A DNA stretch of 25,201 bases from Desulfobacterales bacterium (lineage in GTDB: Bacteria > Desulfobacterota > Desulfobacteria > Desulfobacterales > JAFDCJ01): positions 2,889,676-2,914,876 of the forward strand of contig CP070771.1 in the NCBI GenBank assembly GCA_020345785.1. Reading direction: 5' to 3'. A program made the translations under genes and the position numbers. Below, piece after piece: positions 1 to 7,035 of this stretch (positions are counted from its first letter, which is position 1; each line of letters begins with the position of its first letter). The notes beneath the pieces were generated by a model that saw only the letters and a program-made list of their open reading frames with translations, was not told the DNA's origin and did no database searches.

Positions 1-247
1 CCCCCGGCAGGGGAGTCTCTTCCAGGAAAGCGGCCAGGGCCGTGTCAAAGTCACCCCTGGCGGCGGCTCGCGCAGCACCGACGATGTCGTTTCCCGCGGG
101 ACATGCGGCCCGGCAGGGTGATGTTTTTTCAACAAAGCGGGGGCGCACGGCGGTCCAGGAACCGGTCTTAAAGACCGCCGTGGTTTGACGGGAAATGGGA
201 ACGATGGTTTCAGGATCCAGGCAAGGCGGACAGGTGCGGTCAGCCAT
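1..247 (-). CDS. GltD-like FAD/NAD(P) oxidoreductase with N-terminal Fe-S domain (5' end only)
   Basis: The first 82 codons are present and the gene runs off the left edge. The start is the ATG at 247-245, preceded by AGGAGG at good spacing. The reading begins with a Cys pair (C6, C9) and then has CRAACPAGND (C45, C49), the iron-sulfur signature at the head of glutamate-synthase small-subunit-like flavoproteins. In that family these domains pass electrons between NAD(P)H, FAD and ferredoxin. The start overlaps the stop of the upstream gamma-subunit gene by 8 bases (ATGGCTGA), so the two are probably translationally coupled and function together. The catalytic part lies outside the window, so the exact subtype cannot be decided. 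Confidence 0.75.
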   Translation of the reverse strand, partial: MADRTCPPCLDPETIVPISRQTTAVFKTGSWTAVRPRFVEKTSPCRAACPAGNDIVGAARAAARGDFDTALAAFLEETPLPG

Positions 248-806
248 GAGCACCTCCTGGTTCGATAATTTGTACGTGGTCGAAGGCCAGACTGGCGGCC
301 TTGACGTTTTTTTCGGGGTCGGCCGGGGTCATCTCGCGCACGGCCTCCAAGATAGGCTCTTTTGTAAGGTAGCCGCTGAAGGCACCGTAGGCGCCGACCA
401 TGGCGGTGTTATAAAAGCGGTCCAGACCGGCCCGGCGGGCAACGGCCAAACCGTCCACGAGCCCCAGTTTATAGGCCGACAAGTCGCCGAAAGCCTCCCG
501 GCTGCGGCGGGTGTTGATGAGAAGGCTCCCGCCCTGCTTCAACATGGATCGAACCGCGGCGGGGTCAAACAGGCTGTCGTCGAAGCAGATGAAATCGCTT
601 GGATTCTTGATCTCACACTTCAACAAAATTTTTCGGTCATCCACCCGCAGAAAGCTGGCCAAGGGGGCTCCCCGTCTTTCACCCCCGAAGACCGAGTAGC
701 ACTGCGGGTACTTGCCGGCCTTAAAAAAAGCCAGGCCCAGCATCTGGGAGGCGAGCACCACCCCCTGGCCGCCGCGGCCGCTGAAGCTGATTTCTATCAT
801 AGGCAT
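240..806 (-). CDS. 2-oxoacid:ferredoxin oxidoreductase, gamma subunit (PorC/KorC family)
   Basis: A 188-residue protein that opens with the gamma-subunit signature SGRGGQGVVLAS (residues 8-19) and has the family length of about 180-190. Such subunits belong to the pyruvate, 2-ketoisovalerate, indolepyruvate or 2-oxoglutarate:ferredoxin oxidoreductases, which decarboxylate a 2-oxoacid to an acyl-CoA and reduce ferredoxin. The substrate cannot be told from gamma alone. Two in-frame ATGs (806 and 800) compete; the family usually starts close to MIEI, which favours 800, but neither has a clear Shine-Dalgarno sequence. It is first in a minus-strand operon and overlaps the GltD-like gene by 8 bases. 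A branched-chain or aromatic keto acid would fit the transporter and AOR genes nearby, but that is inference. Confidence 0.88.
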   Translation of the reverse strand: MPMIEISFSGRGGQGVVLASQMLGLAFFKAGKYPQCYSVFGGERRGAPLASFLRVDDRKILLKCEIKNPSDFICFDDSLFDPAAVRSMLKQGGSLLINTRRSREAFGDLSAYKLGLVDGLAVARRAGLDRFYNTAMVGAYGAFSGYLTKEPILEAVREMTPADPEKNVKAASLAFDHVQIIEPGGAHG

Positions 807-863
807 GCCAAAGGATTGAGGTCGTTCTCTATAGGAATAGTTTCAAATGGCTTAGAGTGCAAC

Positions 864-884
864 GTTAGGGCACTGTACCCTAAC
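864..884. promoter_or_regulatory. 7-bp-arm palindrome, possible operator for the oxidoreductase operon
   Basis: Perfect arms GTTAGGG and CCCTAAC are separated by 7 bases. The site lies about 60-80 bases before the gamma-subunit start and downstream of the predicted minus-strand promoter, where a repressor could block elongation. No regulator family can be named. Confidence 0.3.
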
Positions 885-926
885 CAGAAATTGGGTGTCA
901 ATAAAAAATTTGCACGGAAAATATCG

Positions 927-956
927 AAAATAATGTTCATCATGCATGTTTGACAA
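927..956 (-). promoter_or_regulatory. Candidate sigma-70 promoter for the oxidoreductase operon
   Basis: On the minus strand TTGTCA (956-951) and TATTTT (932-927) are 18 bases apart. The -35 box lies inside the palindrome GTTTG-A-CAAAC (948-958). The expected transcript would have a leader of roughly 115 bases before the gamma-subunit start. Judged by consensus only. Confidence 0.3.
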
Positions 957-1150
957 ACTGCAATACACATTGACTTGCACTGCTGTTTATGCAATAGGTG
1001 CAAAAACAGGACATATTCAATTTATCAGGGTTCGCAGGGTAGTACAACGCATGTGGTTTGGGCGGTTGCTGCCTGGGACCTGCGCAAAGCGACCCGCTTG
1101 CATGCTATTGAGCGGGCAAAAGCAGCTAAAAACAAAATGCGCAGCATAAG

Positions 1151-1253
1151 CTAATTAATCCGCCAAACCTTCGAGCAAACAACTTTCTTCAGTTTTCAAA
1201 GAACAATTTACAACCTGAATACCCTATCTTTATAGATAGGGCGGATTAATTAG
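1151..1253. repeat. 14-bp perfect inverted repeat with a nested 8-bp palindrome at the channel promoter
   Basis: CTAATTAATCCGCC (1151-1164) is exactly reversed as GGCGGATTAATTAG (1240-1253). Nested at its right end is CCCTATCT (1222-1229), loop TTAT, AGATAGGG (1234-1241), also perfect. The outer arm and the inner palindrome share two bases, so the structures could be mutually exclusive. The right arm ends 6 bases before the channel start codon and could influence ribosome access or serve as a paired operator. Confidence 0.6.
1207..1236 (+). promoter_or_regulatory. Candidate promoter of the channel gene
   Basis: TTTACA (1207-1212) and TATAGA (1231-1236) are 18 bases apart. The -10 box sits within the palindrome 1222-1241, the usual arrangement for a repressor site. 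Transcription would start near 1243, leaving a leader of under 20 bases. Confidence 0.35.
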
Positions 1254-1259
1254 AAGATC

Positions 1260-2363
1260 ATGTTGTCAAATCATAAAGCAATTTGCATCATAGCCTGCGG
1301 CATAATTTGGTTCTGGCTGCTTTGGTTTGTTCCCGCGACCGCCTTTTCGCAAGACGACAGGGCGGCGCAGCGCAAACTATTGGTGGGAGTGGTAGCGGCA
1401 CCGCCGGCCTACATGAAAACGGCTGATAATCGATGGAAGGGATTCGGCGTTGAAATCTGGCAGGCGGTGGCGCAAAATCTGGGCGTTGACTTCGAATTTC
1501 GGGAATTCAGCAGTATAGAGCCCTTATTGACGGCGCTTGAAAAAAAAGAAATAGATGCCATCCCATCCCTGGCTGTTTCTGATCGTTTCGAATCTATCTT
1601 AGATTTCAGTCAATCCTATTTGAAATCCGGGCTATCCATCGCGGTGCCGGCCGAGGGTGAAGATTACCGATGGATGAATGTTATCAAAAGTATATTTTCA
1701 CTGCAGATCCTCAAAGCAGTTGGTCTGATGTTTCTGATGTCTCTGATCGTCGGCGCGATTGTCTGGTCATTTGAAAAGCGCCGGAACAGCGAGATGTTCG
1801 GAGACGACTATATCAAGGGGATCGGTCACGGCATCTGGTGGGCAATGGTGACAATGACAACCGTGGGCTATGGAGACAAAGCGCCAAAAACAGCGGGCGG
1901 GCGAATCTTTGCGGTTATCTGGATGATTTTCTCAATTGTTTTCATCGCCGGCTTTACAGCGACCATCACGACGCAGCTGACCCTTATCGAATTGAGAGGC
2001 AAGGTTCATGGTTTTAATGATCTTTACCATGTGCGGGTCGGATCTATATCCGGATCTGAGGGTTTCGCTTTTTTAACCAAAAAGGGCGTCGCCGTGATCC
2101 CATTTGAAAATTCGCAGAAAGGGTTGGCAGCTGTCGCCGGCGGGCGGATCGATGCGTTTGTCCAGGACGAAAAAATATTACATTATCTTGTCAAAAAAGA
2201 CTTTCCAGGCCAAGTGCAGGTCATTGGCGAGAATTTCGATGAATATTTCGTGAGCATCGCCTTGCAGCGAAACAGCCCGCTGCGCAAACCGATTAACCAG
2301 GCATTGCTGAAATTCATGGAAACGGCAAGCTGGACGGAGCTTCTGAATCGCTATACCAAATGA
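1260..2363 (+). CDS. GluR0-type prokaryotic ionotropic receptor: ligand-gated potassium channel
   Basis: A 367-residue protein with a signal-peptide-like N terminus (hydrophobic to about residue 29), a family-3 solute-binding half (about 38-130), a membrane segment (150-171), a pore helix, the potassium selectivity filter T201-V-G-Y-G-D206, a second membrane segment (216-240) and the second half of the solute-binding fold (about 250-362). A two-helix potassium pore inserted into a periplasmic amino-acid-binding domain is the architecture of Synechocystis GluR0 (397 residues), a glutamate-gated potassium channel. The likely role is sensing an extracellular amino acid and gating potassium across the inner membrane; the ligand is unknown. 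It is monocistronic and divergent from the oxidoreductase operon. The ATG at 1260 has only a weak upstream AGAAGA. An alternative reading as a plain transporter binding protein is excluded by the intact filter. Confidence 0.9.
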   Translation: MLSNHKAICIIACGIIWFWLLWFVPATAFSQDDRAAQRKLLVGVVAAPPAYMKTADNRWKGFGVEIWQAVAQNLGVDFEFREFSSIEPLLTALEKKEIDAIPSLAVSDRFESILDFSQSYLKSGLSIAVPAEGEDYRWMNVIKSIFSLQILKAVGLMFLMSLIVGAIVWSFEKRRNSEMFGDDYIKGIGHGIWWAMVTMTTVGYGDKAPKTAGGRIFAVIWMIFSIVFIAGFTATITTQLTLIELRGKVHGFNDLYHVRVGSISGSEGFAFLTKKGVAVIPFENSQKGLAAVAGGRIDAFVQDEKILHYLVKKDFPGQVQVIGENFDEYFVSIALQRNSPLRKPINQALLKFMETASWTELLNRYTK

Positions 2364-2473
2364 GGCGTCGAACGCTTAATTTTAATTTCAATTAATTGCA
2401 TAATTTGCGGGACGCTTTCAATTTATTTGACAACTCCACGGATCAGTGCTATCACCAAACCGGCATTTGACAA

Positions 2474-2527
2474 GACTTCGCTGAAAAATTGTTGGAAATA
2501 TTGCGGCGCTGTTTTACCGGACAGTAG
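2474..2527 (+). pseudogene. Remnant of a mlaC 3' end
   Basis: In frame this reads DFAEKLLEILRRCFTGQ then stop. The mlaC gene at 17828-18427 ends DSPEKLLEILRNKVGKS. At nucleotide level GAAAAATTG then TGGAAATATTGCG are identical with one different base between them, and AAGACT matches again in register 5 bases upstream. Upstream in this frame a stop (TGA, 2468-2470) interrupts and little further similarity is visible. I read it as the tail of a lost mlaC paralogue or a recombination scar. Confidence 0.45.
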
Positions 2528-2848
2528 AGCGGAGCAGCTAAGGTGGGCAGAGGGGGGGGCCGGTGGTCGCGAGACCTCTGTTTCGTATTTCCCGTTGCAC
2601 GTTTCATGCGAAGCGCAGGACGGATGCATCCAAATCCCCACCTTTATGAAAGCATGCCGGATCAACGATGATCAGATATCCTCGGCAATGGCATTCCGGG
2701 TCGCACGCATCGATTCGTGCCGGTCGCGGTAAATTGGTTGCTGGCTGACAATCGCGAAACCGCCCGCGCGCTTTCCCCATTCAAATGCCGGTGCTGCGGC
2801 TGCCCTCTGCCGCCCAATTCGTCTTCCGGAAATAAAAGGGATTTATCT

Positions 2849-2888
2849 GCTTAAGAAACAACATGGTCTGCGGTTTCTTAAGCTTAAG
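2849..2888. promoter_or_regulatory. CTTAAG palindrome cluster before the transporter operon
   Basis: GCTTAAGAAAC (2849-2859) is perfectly inverted as GTTTCTTAAGC (2873-2883) with a 13-base spacer, and the right arm merges into a 12-base self-palindrome CTTAAGCTTAAG (2877-2888). Three CTTAAG boxes lie within 40 bases, some 80-120 bases before the binding-protein start. It could be a repressor operator or a leader hairpin; it has no terminator-like T-run. Confidence 0.45.
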
Positions 2889-2970
2889 CGTTACAAATCC
2901 GAATTTGATTTTGGGGGTAAACAATTAAGCCCCTGAACTTCAACCCACAAAAATGGAAGGAGGGCACATG

Positions 2971-4218
2971 ATGAAAAGAAGTTTCATTATTGTTTTGGCG
3001 TTGGCGACGGCATTGTGTCTGGCGGCCGTTTCCTCTCCGACGAAGGTTGCCGCAGCAAGCGAAGTTGTCAAAATCGGATACAACGCGCCGCTTTCGGGTC
3101 CGGCCGCTGCCTGGGGGCTGCCCGGTCTGGAAGGGGTCGGCATCTGGCTCGAAGAAGTCAACGGTGCGGGGGGCATCAAGGCCGGCGACAAGAGCTACAA
3201 AGTCGAGGTCGTTGAATTCGACAACGAAGGCGACGCCGGCAAAGCCCTTCTGGGAGCCAGGAAGCTCATTTTGGAGGACAAGGTGGCGGCCATGCTGATG
3301 CTGGGCGGTGCCGAAAGCGCTGTGGTACAGCCGTTTGTGACTAAAAACAAGATCATCACCTTCGTTCTGATCGCCTCGGACATCGCCAAGGATAGACCCT
3401 ACCTCATGGACGTGACCGACAATTTCCCTGTCTACCATCTGCTGCACATCGAGTATATCGGGGAGGCGTATCCGAAAGCCAAGCGCGCGGCGATCCTATC
3501 CCAGGACGATGAAATCGGCCTGGCAGCCATCGCCTGGTCGGAGGCCGGCTTCGATGCAGCCGGAATCGAGGTGACGTATTCCAAACCCTTTGGATTGGAC
3601 ACCACGGATTTTGCTCCGATTGTGACCGCGGCGCTGGCCACCAAGCCGGACATCCTCAGCATGGGCGCCTCTTACCCGGAGTTTCAGGCCCTGATCCTCG
3701 AACAGGCGTATACCCAGGGCTGGAAGGGAATCATTACCTCGGCCTGCTGGGACTTCAAGGCCATTACGGCGAAAGTTCCGGTGGAATGGATGGAAGGCGC
3801 CGTCTCGGGGTTCCCGGATTTTGACGACCCGAAGCTGTCCAAGCGGCAAAACGAGTTTTATGCGAAGTGGCAGGCGAAATATCCGGACCATGGATTTTCC
3901 GAAATCGTGTGGGAATACATGGGGGGGTTGGATGTCTGGAAATACGGGGTCGAGAAAGCCGGCAGCGTGGATTCCGAGGCAGTGTATCAGGCGTTGAAGA
4001 GCTCCTCGTCGGTGCCGCATGCCTTTGGCCCGGGTGTTTGGTGGGGCACCGACGTGTTCGGCCTGGACAACCTGCTTGTTCCCAATTGGCCCATTACCGA
4101 GATCCGCAGCGGCAAGCCGGCCATCGTCGCCTACAAAGGCCTGAACGAGTGGCTTGCCAGGGGGAGCAATAAGGATACGTTATTCAAGTACCTTAAAAAA
4201 TGGAATATGATGAAGTAA
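2971..4218 (+). CDS. Branched-chain amino-acid-type ABC transporter, periplasmic binding protein (LivJ/LivK-like)
   Basis: About 415 residues: a signal peptide (MKRSFIIVLALATALCLAAV, cleavage after the AAA near residue 29) followed by a type-1 periplasmic-binding fold beginning VKIGYNAPLSGPAAAWG. It would capture an amino acid or other small carboxylate and deliver it to LivHM. In-frame ATGs occur at 2953, 2968 and 2971; the GGAGG at 2959-2963 lies inside the longest version and is 7 bases from 2971 (4 from 2968), so 2971 is preferred. It is first in an operon with LivH, LivM, LivG and LivF, and a GC-rich hairpin after it may favour expression of the binding protein over the permease. The family also includes urea, amide and aromatic-acid binders, so the ligand is open. 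Confidence 0.92.
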   Translation: MKRSFIIVLALATALCLAAVSSPTKVAAASEVVKIGYNAPLSGPAAAWGLPGLEGVGIWLEEVNGAGGIKAGDKSYKVEVVEFDNEGDAGKALLGARKLILEDKVAAMLMLGGAESAVVQPFVTKNKIITFVLIASDIAKDRPYLMDVTDNFPVYHLLHIEYIGEAYPKAKRAAILSQDDEIGLAAIAWSEAGFDAAGIEVTYSKPFGLDTTDFAPIVTAALATKPDILSMGASYPEFQALILEQAYTQGWKGIITSACWDFKAITAKVPVEWMEGAVSGFPDFDDPKLSKRQNEFYAKWQAKYPDHGFSEIVWEYMGGLDVWKYGVEKAGSVDSEAVYQALKSSSSVPHAFGPGVWWGTDVFGLDNLLVPNWPITEIRSGKPAIVAYKGLNEWLARGSNKDTLFKYLKKWNMMK

Positions 4219-4260
4219 CCCTCGTACAACCTTGCGAGGCTGCGACAACATGAATTGCAC

Positions 4261-4283
4261 CGGGCGGGGCCTGTCCCCGCCCG
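4261..4283 (+). promoter_or_regulatory. GC-rich hairpin between binding protein and permease genes
   Basis: CGGGCGGGG (4261-4269) pairs perfectly with CCCCGCCCG (4275-4283) around a 5-base loop. A run of four T follows about 14 bases later, too far for a canonical terminator. Its place between the binding-protein stop and LivH fits a stabiliser or partial attenuator that keeps the binding protein in excess. Confidence 0.45.
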
Positions 4284-4314
4284 CGTGCCTAAAGCCGTTT
4301 TAACGAAAGATGCG

Positions 4315-5178
4315 ATGGAATTCATTGGCCAAACCATATTAAACGGACTGATAACCAGCTCGTTTTACGCGTTGATTGCCGTCGGCTTAAGCCTGGTCTT
4401 CGGGGTGATGCATATCGTCAATTTCGCCCACGGCGAATTTTACATGGTCGGCGCCTATACGGTCTGGGTTCTTTACGCCAAAATGCACTGGCCGTTTTTT
4501 GTCGCGGTGGCGGCGGCGATTGTTCTGGTCGGACTGCTGGGCCTGATCTCGGAACGGCTGGTTTTTCGCCAGGCGCACGGCAATATTCTCAGTGGATTTA
4601 TCATGTCCGTCGGATTGGTTTTCATTCTTCAAGTTGCGGTGGTGAAAATCTGGGGCCTGGGAAAGATGAAACCCGTGCCGGCGGCCTATCCGCAGGTGCT
4701 GGATCTGGGCGGCATCTCCACGAGCTGGCAGCGTTTCATCGTCGTGCCGGCCACCATTCTGCTGCTGGTCGCGCTTTGGAACTTTCTGGAACGCTTCAAG
4801 ATCGGCCGCGCGCTGCGGGCGGCGGCCATGGAACCGGAGGCGGCGGCCCTGCAGGGGGTCAGCGTCAAAAAATGTGCCGCGACGGCGATGCTGCTGGGAT
4901 CTGCTATGGCCGGTGCGGCCGGGGCGCTGATGGCGCCGATCATGTCGGTTCATCCTTACATGGGCCACGCCGTCGTGTGGACGGCTTTCGTCGTCGTCAT
5001 TGTCGGCGGAGCAGGCAACATCAAAGGCACCATTTGGGCGTCGCTCTTTTTCGGGTTTTTAACGACCATCATCACCACGCTGTTGGACTCCACCATTGCG
5101 AGTCTGGTAAACGTATTGGTAATGCTGATTATTTTAGCGATCAAGCCCGAGGGCATGACGGGGCATGCAGAAAATTAA
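4315..5178 (+). CDS. livH: Branched-chain amino-acid ABC transporter permease LivH
   Basis: A 287-residue polytopic membrane protein with the LivH hallmark NFAHGEFYMVGAY (about residues 38-50) and glycine/alanine-rich helices through the C terminus. It forms the inner-membrane channel with LivM. The frame is open back to a TTG at 4255, but the family starts close to MEFIGQTILNGL, so ATG 4315 is chosen although only a weak GAAAG precedes it. Its end overlaps LivM by 14 bases, suggesting coupled translation. Confidence 0.92.
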   Translation: MEFIGQTILNGLITSSFYALIAVGLSLVFGVMHIVNFAHGEFYMVGAYTVWVLYAKMHWPFFVAVAAAIVLVGLLGLISERLVFRQAHGNILSGFIMSVGLVFILQVAVVKIWGLGKMKPVPAAYPQVLDLGGISTSWQRFIVVPATILLLVALWNFLERFKIGRALRAAAMEPEAAALQGVSVKKCAATAMLLGSAMAGAAGALMAPIMSVHPYMGHAVVWTAFVVVIVGGAGNIKGTIWASLFFGFLTTIITTLLDSTIASLVNVLVMLIILAIKPEGMTGHAEN

Positions 5179-6109
5179 TTACAAGCAGGCGTTCATACTG
5201 GGTACGCTGCCGGTGGTATTGATTTCCGCACCGTTTGCCATCAGCGGCTATAAAGTCGATCTTCTGACGAATCTTTTAATCAACATCATTTTAGTCTCAA
5301 GCTTTCGACTGATCACCACCACCGGCGGATGGTCCCTGGCCCACATTCCCATGATGGGCTGCGGGGCCTACGCCACGGCCCTCTTGGCCGGCACGCTGGG
5401 TGTTCCGTTCTGGTTCTCCCTGCCGCTGGCCGGCCTGGCAGCCGCCTTAGCCGGCCTGGCCATCAGCTACCCGCTGGCCAGAACCAGGGGCTTTGCCTTT
5501 TTTGTGGCCTCTTTTGCAGCCGGGGAAGCCATTCGCTTGTGTTGGATCCGCTTCAAAATTCCCTTCGGGGGTCATAAGGGTCTGACCGTACCCGCGCCGG
5601 TGCTTTTCCAAAATGTGAGCTGGCTGGATTTTGAGGAGGCCGTACCTTACTATTTTCTTGCCCTGGCGATAACCATTGTTTCTCTGGCGATTATGTACCG
5701 ATTCGACAAATCGCGCATCGGCGACACCTGGCGCGCGCTGGCATCTGAAGAAAAACTCGCCAAAAGCGTCGGCATCAACATTACCAAATACAAAATGCTG
5801 TCCTTTTCCATCGGCTCTTTTTTTGCCGGTGTCGCCGGCGTGATCCTGGCCCATCGCCTGTGGGCCATTGAGCCCCGCCAATTTGGATTCAACACCACCC
5901 TTTATCTGCTGGTTTGGGTGGTGTTCGGCGGTTCGCATACCTTTGCCGGGCCGATCATCGGGGTGGTTGTTTTAACCTTCCTGGCCGAGTTGTTGCGGCC
6001 CCTGGTCGAATGGGTGCCGATGATTTTTGGAACGATCATTATTTTAATTCTGATTTTTCTTCCAAATGGATTGGAAAGCCTGCCGGCCAAGCTGCGAATG
6101 CTCAAGTAG
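5165..6109 (+). CDS. livM: Branched-chain amino-acid ABC transporter permease LivM
   Basis: A 314-residue polytopic membrane protein of normal length for LivM. The motif SLAHIPMMGCGAYATALL (about 57-74) corresponds to the conserved S-x-GH-x-x-F-x-G-x-GAY region, and RIGDTWRALASEEKLAKSVGIN (about 181-202) to the cytoplasmic coupling loop that contacts the ATPases. It pairs with LivH. The start lies within the last codons of livH. A strong terminator-like structure follows directly. Confidence 0.92.
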   Translation: MQKINYKQAFILGTLPVVLISAPFAISGYKVDLLTNLLINIILVSSFRLITTTGGWSLAHIPMMGCGAYATALLAGTLGVPFWFSLPLAGLAAALAGLAISYPLARTRGFAFFVASFAAGEAIRLCWIRFKIPFGGHKGLTVPAPVLFQNVSWLDFEEAVPYYFLALAITIVSLAIMYRFDKSRIGDTWRALASEEKLAKSVGINITKYKMLSFSIGSFFAGVAGVILAHRLWAIEPRQFGFNTTLYLLVWVVFGGSHTFAGPIIGVVVLTFLAELLRPLVEWVPMIFGTIIILILIFLPNGLESLPAKLRMLK

Positions 6110-6121
6110 ACGCCCGCAGGG

Positions 6122-6157
6122 CGCCGGGAGCCGGCGGCGCTGCCCGGCGTTTTTTTT
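6122..6157 (+). terminator. Intrinsic terminator between livM and livG
   Basis: CGCCGGG (6122-6128) pairs with CCCGGCG (6143-6149), with an inner AGC/GCT pairing, followed immediately by eight T (6150-6157). This is the clearest rho-independent terminator in the window, yet it lies inside the transporter operon, so livGF and the AOR genes need readthrough, antitermination or a promoter of their own within 6158-6258. Confidence 0.7.
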
Positions 6158-6158
6158 A

Positions 6159-6183
6159 CGGCCTTCGGCGCCGCCGAAGGCCG
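6159..6183. repeat. Near-perfect 25-bp GC-rich palindrome after the terminator
   Basis: CGGCCTTCGGCG (6159-6170) and CGCCGAAGGCCG (6172-6183) flank a single base. It directly follows the T-run of the livM terminator, so two strong hairpins stand in tandem. It could be an operator for livG, a cruciform or a transcript stabiliser. Confidence 0.55.
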
Positions 6184-6258
6184 CGGCGCGACCCGGTGAA
6201 TCCGGGACCTGAACGTTGAACGATTCAGGCAATACGGTGATGGGATCTACTGGACAAC

Positions 6259-7035
6259 ATGGCAATACTTGAACTGAAAGGATTGACCAAGCTTTTCGGG
6301 CGCAATACGGCCGTCGGTGATTTGGAAATGACGGTGGAAGAAGGCCAGATACGCGGCCTGATCGGGCCCAACGGGTCCGGCAAAACCACGATCTTCAATC
6401 TCATCACCGGGTTCCTGCGTCCGACCCGTGGGAAAATTTTTTGGCAGGGACGCGATATTACCCATTTGCCGACGTATCGAGTTGCCAGGCTGGGTTTGGT
6501 GCGCACGTTCCAGTTGACGGCCCTTTTTAAGGAAATCACTGCCTTGCAGAACGTGATCATGAGCTCTCACATGCATACCGGCATCCATCTCTGGCAGCAA
6601 TTTTGGTTTAATAAAAAGTCCCAGCGCAAAGAAAAGGCCGTGGAACAACGCGCACTGGCGTTGCTTGACCAGATGGGTATCGCCGACATCGCCAACGAGC
6701 GGGCCGCCGACCTGCCCCATGGCCATGCCGCCGCGCTGGGAATCGCCAATGCCCTGGCAACCAATCCCAAGATTATTCTGCTGGACGAGCCGGTCGGGGG
6801 TATGAACCCTACCGAGACCGCCCAGACGATGGAACGGATCAAGGCGGTTCGGGACCAGGGTATTACGATCTTATTGGTGGAGCATGATATGAATGCCGTA
6901 ATGAGCACGTGTGATGTGATTACATGCATCAATTTCGGCTATAAAATTGCAGAAGGCGCACCCCAAAATGTCTGCCGACATCCGGAAGTGGTCAAGGCCT
7001 ACCTGGGAGAAGAAATTGATTTATGCTTAGCTTAA
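6259..7035 (+). CDS. livG: Branched-chain amino-acid ABC transporter ATP-binding protein LivG
   Basis: A 258-residue ATPase with Walker A G36-PNGSGKT-T44, Walker B IILLDEPVGGMNPTE (about 172-186) and the H-loop histidine H209. It energises LivHM together with LivF. The signature motif is odd: where LivG normally has LSYGQ or LSGGQ, this protein has LPHGH (152-156), although the following helix and Walker B are normal. The conserved Gly is kept, so activity is plausible but altered. It follows the internal terminator by 101 bases with a weak ribosome site, and overlaps livF by 13 bases. Confidence 0.92.
   Translation: MAILELKGLTKLFGRNTAVGDLEMTVEEGQIRGLIGPNGSGKTTIFNLITGFLRPTRGKIFWQGRDITHLPTYRVARLGLVRTFQLTALFKEITALQNVIMSSHMHTGIHLWQQFWFNKKSQRKEKAVEQRALALLDQMGIADIANERAADLPHGHAAALGIANALATNPKIILLDEPVGGMNPTETAQTMERIKAVRDQGITILLVEHDMNAVMSTCDVITCINFGYKIAEGAPQNVCRHPEVVKAYLGEEIDLCLA

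Larger units (their letters stand above)
807..1259. other. Divergent intergenic region, AT-rich, no gene
   Basis: This 453-base spacer separates the minus-strand oxidoreductase operon from the plus-strand channel gene. Open frames in it (for example 946-1149) resemble no protein family and lack a ribosome site. It holds GTTAGGG/CCCTAAC arms (864-870 and 878-884, 7-base spacer), GTTTG-A-CAAAC (948-958), a CCCGCT/AGCGGG hairpin (1093-1098, 1111-1116), and the nested palindromes described separately before the channel gene. Its base composition is clearly more AT-rich than that of the flanking genes. Confidence 0.6.
2364..2967. other. Intergenic region of about 600 bases with a gene remnant and palindromes
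   Basis: No convincing intact gene. Opposed open frames at 2423-2665 and 2427-2732 have no recognisable family and no ribosome site. Contents: a mlaC-like 3' end (2474-2527), a possible promoter TTGACA (2427-2432) with TATCAC (2450-2455) at 17-base spacing, an eight-G run near 2552-2559, and the CTTAAG palindromes before the transporter operon (2849-2888). The middle part, about 2530-2840, shows nothing I can identify. Confidence 0.5.

Noticed and set aside
195..953. Plus-strand open frame of 252 codons over the gamma-subunit gene
   Set aside because: Antisense to two recognised minus-strand genes and without a family match.
2423..2732. Opposed open frames in the 2.4-2.7 kb spacer
   Set aside because: No ribosome site, no family, and the two compete for the same bases; only the mlaC-like fragment is supported.
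4255..4314. 20-codon N-terminal extension of livH from a TTG
   Set aside because: It would include the GC-rich hairpin region and does not fit the family N terminus; ATG 4315 does.
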